A stretch of DNA of 64,000 nt from Pleionea sediminis. GTDB taxonomy: Bacteria > Pseudomonadota > Gammaproteobacteria > Enterobacterales > Kangiellaceae. The translations under genes were made by a program, and so were the position numbers. The stretch spans positions 806,001-870,000 of the forward strand of contig NZ_SUNB01000002.1 of assembly GCF_007570825.1 (NCBI RefSeq). The letters are read 5' to 3'. Below are positions 43,616 through 52,807 of the stretch, in pieces; positions within the stretch are counted from its first letter, which is position 1, and every line of letters starts with the position of its first letter. The notes beneath the pieces are model-generated. The model ran no database searches. It saw nothing but the letters and a program-made list of their open reading frames with translations, and had not been told where the DNA came from.

Positions 43616-44331
43616 TGGAAAGCAATGCAAAACGGATTGTTATTGTCGAAGATGATGATAGGTTAGCGGATTTGACAAAAACCTTCTTAACTCAACATGA
43701 ATATGATGTAAGCATTATAAATAATGGTCGGCAAGCTATTGACTCTTTACCATCTAAATCTTTTGATCTCGTTATATTGGACTTAATGTTACCAGGAGCA
43801 GACGGTATAGAAGTATGCAAAAAAATTAGAGGTTATTTTTGCGGTCCTATTCTAATGTTAACAGCTAAAAAGAGTGACTTTGATCAAATTATTGGCCTTG
43901 AAGTCGGTGCTGACGACTATGTTATTAAGCCTATTGAACCCAATGTTTTGCTCGCTCGAATTAGGGCTCTTTTGAGAAGAAATACCGAACACTCTATTCT
44001 CGATAATAGTCCAAATGATACTTTGATCTTTGGCGGATTAGAAATAAAGGAACATTCGCACAAGGTCGTATTGAATGATGTCGAGATACCTTTAACAACA
44101 AGAGAATTTCAACTTCTCTGGATATTGGCCTCTAATGCAGGAAAGATTGTTAGCCGAGAGGAAATATTTCATCAAACTAGAGGATTAGAGTATGACGGCA
44201 TGGACAGAACTGTTGATGTTCGAATTTCTAAGCTAAGAAAAAAACTTAACGATAATACAGAAAACCCTTTTCGACTTAAAACTATTTGGGGTAAAGGCTA
44301 TTTATTTGTGCCGGATGCCTGGGTTGAGTAA
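43615..44331 (+). CDS. OmpR/RstA-type response regulator
   Basis: A 238-residue DNA-binding regulator. The receiver domain has the acidic pair in VEDDDR, the phospho-acceptor Asp56 (VILDLMLPG), and Lys in VIKPIEP; the C-terminal winged helix has EIPLTTREFQLLWILA and RTVDVRISKLRKKL. Translation starts with GTG overlapping the DUF3019 stop. The partner kinase begins four bases after the stop. It probably controls its own operon through the repeated element upstream of mipA. Confidence 0.92.
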   Translation: MESNAKRIVIVEDDDRLADLTKTFLTQHEYDVSIINNGRQAIDSLPSKSFDLVILDLMLPGADGIEVCKKIRGYFCGPILMLTAKKSDFDQIIGLEVGADDYVIKPIEPNVLLARIRALLRRNTEHSILDNSPNDTLIFGGLEIKEHSHKVVLNDVEIPLTTREFQLLWILASNAGKIVSREEIFHQTRGLEYDGMDRTVDVRISKLRKKLNDNTENPFRLKTIWGKGYLFVPDAWVE

Positions 44332-44334
44332 GTT

Positions 44335-45591
44335 ATGTTAATACGTCGACTTTTTTTTCGTTTTTACTTATTCTTAGTACTTTGTATAGCGATAATAGGA
44401 TTTGCATTAGATTTTATTGCAGACTCTCTACCAAAACAACAAACGGATGCTCATACAAAGCGGTATTTGGCTAGCTTTTTATACGTCGAACAGTTGTTAA
44501 TTACCAATCCTAGCTTAGCATTATCAGATTTGAGCAAGTTCGCTAGCATGAAGTTAACTGCCAATATAGAAATACTAAAAAAGGAAAATTTTTCTTTTGA
44601 TGACGCACTGATTAATAAAGTAGAATCTGGCGATATCATTCAATTGGAGAATAATGGCGACTTGTATTTAATTCGAATGATAGAAAACACTGAATACGTT
44701 ATTTTGTATTTAACGGACACGGTAACCAACGATGTGCCATTTTGGACCTTTTTATTCTATATTTTACTTAGCTTGCCTGTCATTATTTGGCTATATCCTT
44801 TATCAAGAGATCTCAGGTTATTAGAAAATACATCTAATCATATTACTAAAGGTCGTTTTAATCATCGAGTTGATTTACCAGCGTCATCGCCCATCAAGCA
44901 CATAGCTGATAGCTTTAATAAAATGGTCGAAAAAATTCAATATTTACTAGACGAGCAGAAATCTTTGATTGGCGCTATTTCTCATGAACTCAAAACACCG
45001 TTAGCTCGTTTAAAGTTTGCTTTAGAATTGCAAAAGAACTCAAGCTCTGAACCACACTCTATTGATGCCATGCAAAAAGATGTTGAGGAGCTCAGTAATT
45101 TAACCGAAGAACTTTTAAGTTATAAAAAGTTTGAGAATCTCGAAAATCAAGTTGTTTATCAAAACATTAATGTTCATGATTGGTTAACGTCTGTTGTTGA
45201 GCACTGTTTGGTTGATGATGAACTAACGATTCAATATAACTTTCTGCTAGAGAGGATAAACATAGATCCACATCTTATGGCACGAGCTGTATCTAATTTA
45301 GTGCTTAATGCAAAGCGATATGCTAACAGAAAAATTTTGATAAGCTGCTTAGCCGAAAATACTGCCGCAAAAATTATAATCGAAGACGACGGTATGGGCA
45401 TTGAAGAAAAAGACCAAGATAGAGTGTTTGAACCTTTTGCGCAGTTAGATAAGAGTCGGAGTGAAAAAAAAGGAGGTGTAGGCCTTGGACTTGCAATAGT
45501 AAAAAATATTGTAGAATTACATTCAGGGAGCATTTACGTAAAAAAGTCATGTTTGGGTGGAGCTTGTTTTGTTATAGAAATGCCCATTTAG
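44335..45591 (+). CDS. Sensor histidine kinase (RstB-like)
   Basis: A 418-residue inner-membrane kinase with membrane helices at about residues 8-28 and 138-158, a periplasmic loop of about 110 residues, a HAMP linker (ASSPIKHIADSFNKMVEKI), a HisKA domain with His217 in ISHELKTPLARLKF, and an ATPase domain with N box (NLVLNAKRYA), G1 (IEDDGMGI) and G2 (GGVGLGLAIV). It is intact. The periplasmic signal is unknown; DUF3019 and MipA are the natural candidates. Confidence 0.92.
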   Translation: MLIRRLFFRFYLFLVLCIAIIGFALDFIADSLPKQQTDAHTKRYLASFLYVEQLLITNPSLALSDLSKFASMKLTANIEILKKENFSFDDALINKVESGDIIQLENNGDLYLIRMIENTEYVILYLTDTVTNDVPFWTFLFYILLSLPVIIWLYPLSRDLRLLENTSNHITKGRFNHRVDLPASSPIKHIADSFNKMVEKIQYLLDEQKSLIGAISHELKTPLARLKFALELQKNSSSEPHSIDAMQKDVEELSNLTEELLSYKKFENLENQVVYQNINVHDWLTSVVEHCLVDDELTIQYNFLLERINIDPHLMARAVSNLVLNAKRYANRKILISCLAENTAAKIIIEDDGMGIEEKDQDRVFEPFAQLDKSRSEKKGGVGLGLAIVKNIVELHSGSIYVKKSCLGGACFVIEMPI

Positions 45592-45774
45592 AGATAATTT
45601 TTAAAAATCTGAATCACTAAGCTTCTTTCGATTAACCCAAGTCTCTAACGACAGATTTCTGACTTTTAACCTGCAATTCGTAACTAAAGATTAAAACGCT
45701 TACGCTTCTATTTTTCAACTCAATATTTCAAACTCCTTTTTCCAAAGCACAAACAACTACTCATACATTCTTTA

Positions 45775-46725
45775 TTATAAAGGAAATGGAATAACATCAT
45801 TAATATGAGGCTTTTTGTCCGCTATCATCACAAGTCTGTCTAAACCTAATGCCACACCCGAGCAATTTGGCAATCCGTGTTCCAAAGCTAGAATAAACTT
45901 TTCGTCTATATCGACAAGAGTTTTTCCCATTTCGTTGCGCATTTTATTATCTTTTTCAAATCGTTGTTTTTGCTCTTGCACATCCGTTAGCTCCCAAAAC
46001 CCATTTGCTAATTCAATTCCGTGACAATAAGTTTCAAATCTGGCTGCACGCATTTCAGACTTTGCGCTATTTGATACGCTCACAAGCCGCGCTAAAGAGG
46101 ATTGAGTAGTCGGAAAGTCATAGATAAAAACGATTGAGTTTTTACCAAGTACAGGTTCAATTTTTTGCGCAAACAACAACGTTAAGTAATCATCACGATA
46201 CAAATCATTAGGTAAATCTCCCAGTTGCTCACGCGCAATGTGTTCTAAGTCTTCTATACTCGATGAAAAAGGATCTATCGATAAGTATTTGATAAATGCT
46301 TCCTGATAAGTAAACATTTCTCGTTGGTTAATTCCAGTTACTTTTGCAACTAACTCATAAACTTCATTCATTAATTGATGATGATCCCAACCAAGCCGAT
46401 ACCATTCAAGCATCATAAATTCAGGTTGGTGGTTTCGTCCACGCTCATCTCGCCTGTAACTTTTGGACATTTGATAAATATCACCACTACCTGCAGCGAT
46501 TAATCGCTTCATCGCATATTCAGGGGACGTTTGAAGCCAAGCTTTTTGACCACACACTTCAACTGATAATGCATCCATATAAGGATCAGTGACAGAGTGA
46601 GGCATTAACGCAGGAGTATCCACTTCCATCACGCCTCTTTGATAAAAAAAGTCGCGAACTATTCGAAATACGTTCGAACGAAATTTTAATGTTTCGATAG
46701 ATGCTGACGGTCGCCATCCACTCAT
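45775..46725 (-). CDS. epmA: EF-P beta-lysyltransferase EpmA (GenX/PoxA)
   Basis: EpmA attaches (R)-beta-lysine to EF-P. The 316-residue protein is a class II lysyl-tRNA synthetase catalytic core without the tRNA anticodon domain: motif 1 around FFYQRGVMEVDTPAL, motif 2 with RDERGRNHQPEFMMLEWY, and motif 3 GVALGLDRLVM. The ATG at 46725 lies 89 bases after the efp stop on the same strand. EpmB is encoded divergently from efp, so all the modification genes for Lys34 except the hydroxylase are together. Confidence 0.95.
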   Translation of the reverse strand: MSGWRPSASIETLKFRSNVFRIVRDFFYQRGVMEVDTPALMPHSVTDPYMDALSVEVCGQKAWLQTSPEYAMKRLIAAGSGDIYQMSKSYRRDERGRNHQPEFMMLEWYRLGWDHHQLMNEVYELVAKVTGINQREMFTYQEAFIKYLSIDPFSSSIEDLEHIAREQLGDLPNDLYRDDYLTLLFAQKIEPVLGKNSIVFIYDFPTTQSSLARLVSVSNSAKSEMRAARFETYCHGIELANGFWELTDVQEQKQRFEKDNKMRNEMGKTLVDIDEKFILALEHGLPNCSGVALGLDRLVMIADKKPHINDVIPFPL

Positions 46726-46770
46726 AGTTGCAGCCCTGAGAAGTGAGGTTATAAAAGGGATATTACTAAC

Positions 46771-46799
46771 AAAAAAGGCAGCGAACCGCTGCCTTTTTT
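46771..46799. terminator. Bidirectional terminator between efp and epmA
   Basis: GGCAGCG (46777-46783) pairs with CGCTGCC (46787-46793) around AAC, with six A residues on the left and six T on the right. For the leftward efp transcript it is a strong terminator placed 15 bases past the stop, so epmA needs read-through or its own promoter. Confidence 0.9.
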
Positions 46800-46814
46800 G
46801 AGCGTTGAAAAATT

Positions 46815-47384
46815 TTATTCTTTTGAACGCCCAGCGTATTCGCCTGATCGAGTATCAACTTTAATTTTCTCACCAATTTGAACAAACAGGGGAACATTCA
46901 CAACCGCGCCTGTGTTAACAGTTGCAGGCTTACTACCACCGCTAGATGTATCACCCTTTAATCCAGGATCCGTATCCGTAACTTCAACAACGACCTGGTT
47001 TGGTGGAGTAATTGCAATTGGGTTACCATTCCAAGTGGTTACAACACAAGTATCTTGCTCGATAAGCCAATGAGCATTATCGCCAACCGCTTTTGCATCT
47101 GCCGCTACTTGCTCAAAAGAGTTTGGATCCATAAAGTGCCAAAATTCGCCATCAGTATAGAGGTACTCCATATCCTGATCCATGACGTCGGCTCCCTCAA
47201 CAGATTCGCCCGACTTAAAAGTACGTTCTACCATTCTTCCGGTTAAAAGATACTTTACCTTAGCTCGCGCAAAAGCTTGCCCTTTACCAGGCCGAACGAA
47301 TTCGTTCTCAACAATCACGCAAGGCTCGCCGTCTTGCATTATTTTTAGGCCATTACGAAAATCATTGGTACTATAAGACGCCAT
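46815..47384 (-). CDS. efp: Elongation factor P
   Basis: EF-P relieves ribosome stalling at consecutive prolines. The 189-residue protein has the three-domain layout with Lys34 in [13 protein letters not shown] as the modified residue, [22 protein letters not shown] in the middle domain, and [20 protein letters not shown] at the end. The Lys rather than Arg at position 34 agrees with the neighbouring EpmA/EpmB lysylation genes and not with rhamnosylation. Confidence 0.97.
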   Translation of the reverse strand: MASYSTNDFRNGLKIMQDGEPCVIVENEFVRPGKGQAFARAKVKYLLTGRMVERTFKSGESVEGADVMDQDMEYLYTDGEFWHFMDPNSFEQVAADAKAVGDNAHWLIEQDTCVVTTWNGNPIAITPPNQVVVEVTDTDPGLKGDTSSGGSKPATVNTGAVVNVPLFVQIGEKIKVDTRSGEYAGRSKE

Positions 47385-47423
47385 CGGATACCTCTGGTCA
47401 AAAGTTAAACTATCGAGTCAATA

Positions 47424-48458
47424 ATGAAAGGCGCAATAATACCCTGTTCTCCCCCTGTTTGTCACAAGCAGGATTGGAAAAAACAATTAGCAACGGCAAT
47501 TACTGATCCTGGTGCCCTTCTCGAGCTTCTTAAAATCAACAAAGAACAAATGGGCAAAGGTAACGCTCAAAGTTTGTTTTCACTTAAAGTACCCTACGCT
47601 TACATCACCAGAATGAAACAAGGTGATCCGAACGATCCTTTATTTCTTCAAGTTTGGCCACATGATGCTGAATTTGTTACGAGCCCTGATTTTATTGCCG
47701 ATCCTTTAGAAGAAAAAAGTAGTAATCCAATACCCGGGCTTCTTCACAAGTACAAATCGCGAGTACTTACTATCACCACAGCATCTTGTGCAATAAACTG
47801 TCGCTATTGTTTTCGTCGCCATTTTGATTATCAAAACCAATCTTATAACGATACGGCTTGGAATTCCTGGGCAGATTACATTAAACAACACCCTGAAATC
47901 GATGAAGTGATTTTAAGTGGCGGCGAACCATTACTACTTCCCGACGATAAACTTGCCCGCCTGTTACAACAGCTCGAATTATTACCCCAGCTAAAACGCT
48001 TGAGGATTCACAGCCGACTCCCCTTAGTTATTCCAGACAGAATTACTGAAGAATTCACGGCTTTGGCAAAGTCTTCACGCCTGCAGTGGGTTTTAGTGTG
48101 GCATATCAATCATCCCGCTGAAATTGATGACGCTGTCCAAGATGCAGCTAAGCTCTGTCACGATGCAGGCATAGTTCAATTCAATCAGTCTGTGCTATTA
48201 AAAAAAGTTAATGACTCAATTGAAGTAATGCAGAAACTAAGTGAGCGCTTATTTACTAATAGAATTCAGCCCTACTACTTACACCTTCTGGATCGCGTTG
48301 CTGGGGTTCAGCACTTTGAAGTCACAGAAAACAAAGCATTGAAGTTATACAATCAAATGTTGGTCGAGCTTCCCGGCTATCTTGTTCCAAAACTTGTTAG
48401 AGAGGAGCCCGCCAAATCGAGTAAAACACCGATAAATATCAGTGAAGCGCCCATTTAA
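47424..48458 (+). CDS. epmB: EF-P beta-lysylation protein EpmB (lysine 2,3-aminomutase family)
   Basis: EpmB isomerises L-lysine to (R)-beta-lysine for EpmA. The 344-residue protein is a radical SAM enzyme with the CX3CX2C cluster motif CAINCRYC (about residues 117-124), RRHFDYQ, the SGGEP SAM-binding motif, and a C-terminal GYLVPKLVREEP with the PLP Lys region. ATG at 47424 is only 39 bases from the divergent efp start. Confidence 0.95.
   Translation: MKGAIIPCSPPVCHKQDWKKQLATAITDPGALLELLKINKEQMGKGNAQSLFSLKVPYAYITRMKQGDPNDPLFLQVWPHDAEFVTSPDFIADPLEEKSSNPIPGLLHKYKSRVLTITTASCAINCRYCFRRHFDYQNQSYNDTAWNSWADYIKQHPEIDEVILSGGEPLLLPDDKLARLLQQLELLPQLKRLRIHSRLPLVIPDRITEEFTALAKSSRLQWVLVWHINHPAEIDDAVQDAAKLCHDAGIVQFNQSVLLKKVNDSIEVMQKLSERLFTNRIQPYYLHLLDRVAGVQHFEVTENKALKLYNQMLVELPGYLVPKLVREEPAKSSKTPINISEAPI
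47436..47465 (-). promoter_or_regulatory. Candidate efp promoter inside the start of epmB
   Basis: Read on the minus strand, GTGACA (47465-47460) and TATTAT (47441-47436) are separated by 18 bases, a reasonable sigma-70 pair about 50 bases before the efp ATG. It lies within the first codons of epmB, forced by the 39-base gap. Confidence 0.35.
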
Positions 48459-48718
48459 AGACTCAGAAAAATTTGGATTCATTTAAAATAGCAGAGTAGT
48501 GATATATTTATATTCGAAACGGAACTCTGTCTGATCTTATTATTCCATACGCTTCTTTACAGCGAACTTTACGTGACAATCGAGGAATTATGAACTATTT
48601 ATTAAGTGAGTAGAAATATACCTTTGCGAGATTAGCTTGCAAGTTTGCTGTAATATAGGCGGTTTACGGCTACTATGAAAATAGACAAAATTCATACTAA
48701 AAACCGTATATTAGGGAT

Positions 48719-50545
48719 ATGGTCAAAATGATCCAGGGACAACTGGGGCTGAGCTTTCGTGAGCCTGAAAACCCAAAACCAGCTTTGGTCGAGAAGCTGA
48801 CACCTAAGCACATTCAGAAATGGCTTGAAACCTTGCCCGTTGCCAACGTAAGCGACTCTTCGAAACGCTTGTATCAAATACTCCTCGATTGCAACAAATC
48901 TCAATTAAGCGACGATGACCGATTTAAAATACTTATGAAAATTCACTCCCCGATACAAATAGTATTGAAATCGCTCTCTCGACATTTTACTGGCCACACC
49001 CTTAACTTATCAGAAAAACAAAAGAAAATTGCTGCATTGGTTCAAGCGATCCATACTGAAATGGCCATCGGCTTTAAAACGATAATTGAACATCAAATAG
49101 AATCGCCTAGCCTTTTAAAACGCGGCATGCTCCATGCATCCATGTTTATGGCGTTAGAGTATTTATCCCTCACCGTCGTTCGCTGTTATCAGGTCTATAC
49201 CGATATTCCTGCCAGGTTGTGGAAAGAAATAAATTTGATATACCGTTCGTCCCTTGAGCAAAAAATACAAGACAAAGAATGCGAATATGAAGGTTTTCAA
49301 CATGAGCATTCCATACGTGACATTTTTGTAAAAATTTGCTTGCTTTCCATGGCCAACCCTTACCAATTACGCCAGCAAGAAATTGAAACCGTATTCAACG
49401 GACTTCAAAAATACGTCGAACATTGTAAGGTAGAAAACGCCAGTCGTTTTGAAAACCGGTATGTTGTTGATCTGAATCAGGCCCGCCCCCCCATTCATCA
49501 GGCACTAATAAAGATGCGCCCTAATAAAGACACCATCGCTTTTAATTTGGATGATGTTGTTGCCGAGCTACAAGAGCATCTTCAAAAGTCATCCAGTGAG
49601 AAAGTATCGGCTAAAGGATTATCATTACGACTAACCCGCCACCTACTTAAGAATTGGGCACACCTATCGTCTCGTAATTTTGCTAGAACCGCCTGCGATG
49701 GGCACATACGCGTTAGTATTGGTCTAAGTGCAACATTTCAAATTCTAAAAGGCACCGACACTGAATCGGACGAACCTACGACACTTGAAGAGTTCGAAGG
49801 CAGTTTACATAACGTTACTCTTGTCGACGATCATGAGACCGTCAATATGCTGGACCACTTTGGCAACGAAAACTATCAACGAAAGTCACCCGATGAAGAT
49901 ATCTGGGCAAAGATGTACCGCCCAAAAGAAGCGGCACCCGACAGCAAAGAAGTCGATTACGCGAAAGCCTTTGGTAGCGATAAACTGAAAAGCCATGCCC
50001 ATTACGACTTACTTGAAGCTGACATCGTTAACATAAGTCCTGGTGGCTATTGCATTGTCATGAGTGAAAATACTCCAAACAATACTCAAACAGGAGAGGT
50101 GATTGGCCTAGTCGAGACTGAGGCTGACGGCCATGAAACTTGGCACATAGGCGTCATTCGCTGGATTAAACGAGTAAAAGGCACCTCAGGCGTACAATTG
50201 GGCATACAGCTAATTGCACCTGGCGCTAAACCCATTCTATCTCAATTAAAAAACGGCAAAACCCGAGGCCAATCATTCCAGAACGCTCTAATGCTCCCGG
50301 CACTCAAGGGCATTGACCAGCCAGCAACGTTGCTTACCAATCCAATTCTCTTTACAACAGAACAGAAAGTGACGATTGTCGATGGCACTGAAAAATACGA
50401 TGTCCGCTTGACCAAGCTTGTATCATCGTCGCAAGGCTACCGACAGTTTTACTTTGAGCCGATTAAATCATCGCAGTCAACGGGTAGCTCGCTGGACATT
50501 TCTCGAACGGATGAAGGCTTTGATGATGTATGGGATTTGATCTAG
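48719..50545 (+). CDS. Large PilZ-domain protein
   Basis: A 608-residue cytoplasmic protein without signal peptide. The long N-terminal part (about 1-420) is helical and unrecognised. In the C-terminal part ADIVNISPGGYCIVM (about 440) has the PilZ NxSxxG signature and is followed by beta strands (WHIGVIRWIKRV, GVQLGIQLI) of a PilZ barrel. A canonical RXXXR was not identified, so c-di-GMP binding is uncertain. ATG 48719 overlaps a possible AGGGAT site; ATG 48728 is an alternative. The FimX-like gene follows, consistent with a FimX-PilZ effector pair. Confidence 0.75.
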   Translation: MVKMIQGQLGLSFREPENPKPALVEKLTPKHIQKWLETLPVANVSDSSKRLYQILLDCNKSQLSDDDRFKILMKIHSPIQIVLKSLSRHFTGHTLNLSEKQKKIAALVQAIHTEMAIGFKTIIEHQIESPSLLKRGMLHASMFMALEYLSLTVVRCYQVYTDIPARLWKEINLIYRSSLEQKIQDKECEYEGFQHEHSIRDIFVKICLLSMANPYQLRQQEIETVFNGLQKYVEHCKVENASRFENRYVVDLNQARPPIHQALIKMRPNKDTIAFNLDDVVAELQEHLQKSSSEKVSAKGLSLRLTRHLLKNWAHLSSRNFARTACDGHIRVSIGLSATFQILKGTDTESDEPTTLEEFEGSLHNVTLVDDHETVNMLDHFGNENYQRKSPDEDIWAKMYRPKEAAPDSKEVDYAKAFGSDKLKSHAHYDLLEADIVNISPGGYCIVMSENTPNNTQTGEVIGLVETEADGHETWHIGVIRWIKRVKGTSGVQLGIQLIAPGAKPILSQLKNGKTRGQSFQNALMLPALKGIDQPATLLTNPILFTTEQKVTIVDGTEKYDVRLTKLVSSSQGYRQFYFEPIKSSQSTGSSLDISRTDEGFDDVWDLI

Positions 50546-50712
50546 CTCACATTATTGAATCCATCGAGAGTCAATTTGTCAGACCAACGGTTTCTAACTT
50601 CCTCGAACTCAGCTACAATTCTTAAAGCGGTTGAAATTTAGTGATTTCCTCGCTAACTTCCTCAATCGTATTGCTCCAACAAAAACATTAATTAAAGGAA
50701 AATCTGAGCTGC

Positions 50713-52779
50713 ATGGCTAACGACATCAAACCCGTTCATTTGTTGTTACTGGAACCATCCTCAAATGATGCCGAAACCATGATCACGACATTGCGCAATC
50801 ATGGCTATCCGGTCCGGGCGACTCAAGTCGTCAAAGAAGAAGATTTACAAGAGCAGCTCTCACGCCAGTCTTGGGATCTCTGTTTAACCAGAGCCAAAGT
50901 CAATGACCTGACCACTGGCCGTGTTATTGAATTGATTGATGAATATGGCCGAGACGTACCTGTTATCTTGATTACCGGAGAAGACAGTGAGGAGCAACTC
51001 ATTGCCGCACTTAAATCGGGTGTTAAAGATTTAGTTCCCTTCAAAAGTCAGGAACGACTTTTCTTAGTCGCCAGAAGAGAACTGGAAAATCTCGACCAAC
51101 GAAAGCTGAGAAAAAAAGCAGAACTTCAACTTTCCGAAACAGAAAAGCGCTGTAGCCTTCTGCTCGATAGCTCACAGGATGCTATCGCCTACATTCACGA
51201 TGGTATGCATATCTACGCCAACCAGGCGTATGTCGATCTCTTCGACTTTGAAGATCAAGACGAACTTTTGTGCATGCCTGTCATGGACATGATTGAATCG
51301 AGTTGTCACGACGACTTCAAACAGTTCTTGCGCCAATACGCGAAAAACCCTTCGAACAATACTTTTGCCTGCATGGGACTGAAAAGTGATGGAAGCGATT
51401 TTGAAGCCATCATGACAGTATCTAATGCGACTTATGACAACGAAGCCTGTACTCAAGTACTGATAAAAACCTCAAATGACAACGCCGAACTGGAAGCAAA
51501 AGTAAAAGAGCTTAGCGCACAAGATGTTCTAACCGGCTTATACAATCAAACTTATTTCCAAGAACGGCTGGACGAAGTAATTTCAACCGGCTCTCAGTCT
51601 GGGCAAGGTCGCCACTTACTCTTTATCGAGCTCGATCAATTTGAAACCATTGAAAAAGAGTTTGGCATTACTGGCACCGACGACATTATTACCGGCGTTG
51701 CCAACTGGTTAGAACAGAACACCGATGAAGAAACATTGCTAGCCCGATATGGAAACGAGGCATTCATGGCGATGGTTGATAACGAATCTCCCTCAGCGGT
51801 TAAGACCTTCGCTGAAAAATTATGCCATGATGTAAAAGATCACCTGTTTGAAATAGAAGGTAAAACGCAAAAACTCACTTTCAGTATCGGTATAACGCCT
51901 GTAGGCGATCAAGCCAACAGCGGCAAAGAACTGATTGCCAACGCTCATGCTGCTTGCGTCAGGGCTTTCAAAAAAGGTGGTGACAACGTCAAAGCGTTTA
52001 ATAAAACTATCGACACTTCAAGTGGCGAAAATAGCGAAATGATCGAGAAGATCCACGATGCTATTGAAAATGGCAAGCTTAGCCTGTTATTCCAACCCAT
52101 TGTCAAACTACATGGCGACGAACGTCCCTTGTATCAGTCGCTATTAAGAATGCAAACTGAAGACGCGACTTTAACTCCCGAAGAAATTTTTCCCGTTGCC
52201 GAGTCGGCAGGACTCGCGTCAAAGCTTGATCGTTGGGTGTTAATGCAGTCATTGAAGCAACTCCATAAATCAAAAGTTAAAGCATCTCTTTTCGTTTATT
52301 TGTCCGCATCGGCACTCACTGATGAAGGCATGGTGAATTTTATAGGCGAGCTCTTCAAATCCACCAAAATGCCAAAAACGTCACTAGTGATTACGGTTAA
52401 AGCACAAGACGCACTTACTTACCTAAAACGCGTCATTTTGATGAGTCAGTCGTTGAAGAAAATTGGAGTGCCTTTCGCTATCAGTCATCTTCACGAAAAT
52501 GACGAGCATTTCACATTGATGGATCAACTGCTTCCCGATTATGCCATCAGTGACGGTGACGTCACCATGAAACTGGCAGAAGGTGGAGATGCGCTCTCAA
52601 ACATCACTCGAGTGTGTCAGGAAGCACATCAAAGAGACATTCTTACTGTTGTACCGAAAGTTGAAGACGCAGCCAGTTTGGCAGCTCTGTGGCCATTAGG
52701 TGTTGGCTACATCCAGGGACTTTACCTACAAGCGCCTATGGATGGGTTAAACTTTGACTTTTCCTCGACAGAATTCTAA
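50713..52779 (+). CDS. fimX: FimX-like degenerate REC-PAS-GGDEF-EAL protein
   Basis: A 688-residue protein with the domain order and length of Pseudomonas FimX (about 690). The receiver domain (1-125) lacks the acceptor Asp: the expected strand reads DLCLTRAKVN. A PAS domain (about 150-270) follows, then a GGDEF domain whose loop is GNEAF (347-351) and an EAL domain whose signature is QSLLR (475-479) instead of EALLR. Both catalytic domains should be inactive, leaving c-di-GMP binding by the EAL fold, as in FimX, which controls type IV pilus placement and twitching. A PilZ protein gene lies directly upstream and serB downstream. Confidence 0.82.
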   Translation: MANDIKPVHLLLLEPSSNDAETMITTLRNHGYPVRATQVVKEEDLQEQLSRQSWDLCLTRAKVNDLTTGRVIELIDEYGRDVPVILITGEDSEEQLIAALKSGVKDLVPFKSQERLFLVARRELENLDQRKLRKKAELQLSETEKRCSLLLDSSQDAIAYIHDGMHIYANQAYVDLFDFEDQDELLCMPVMDMIESSCHDDFKQFLRQYAKNPSNNTFACMGLKSDGSDFEAIMTVSNATYDNEACTQVLIKTSNDNAELEAKVKELSAQDVLTGLYNQTYFQERLDEVISTGSQSGQGRHLLFIELDQFETIEKEFGITGTDDIITGVANWLEQNTDEETLLARYGNEAFMAMVDNESPSAVKTFAEKLCHDVKDHLFEIEGKTQKLTFSIGITPVGDQANSGKELIANAHAACVRAFKKGGDNVKAFNKTIDTSSGENSEMIEKIHDAIENGKLSLLFQPIVKLHGDERPLYQSLLRMQTEDATLTPEEIFPVAESAGLASKLDRWVLMQSLKQLHKSKVKASLFVYLSASALTDEGMVNFIGELFKSTKMPKTSLVITVKAQDALTYLKRVILMSQSLKKIGVPFAISHLHENDEHFTLMDQLLPDYAISDGDVTMKLAEGGDALSNITRVCQEAHQRDILTVVPKVEDAASLAALWPLGVGYIQGLYLQAPMDGLNFDFSSTEF

Positions 52780-52807
52780 TAATAATTAACCGGCGAGACT
52801 TACAAAG

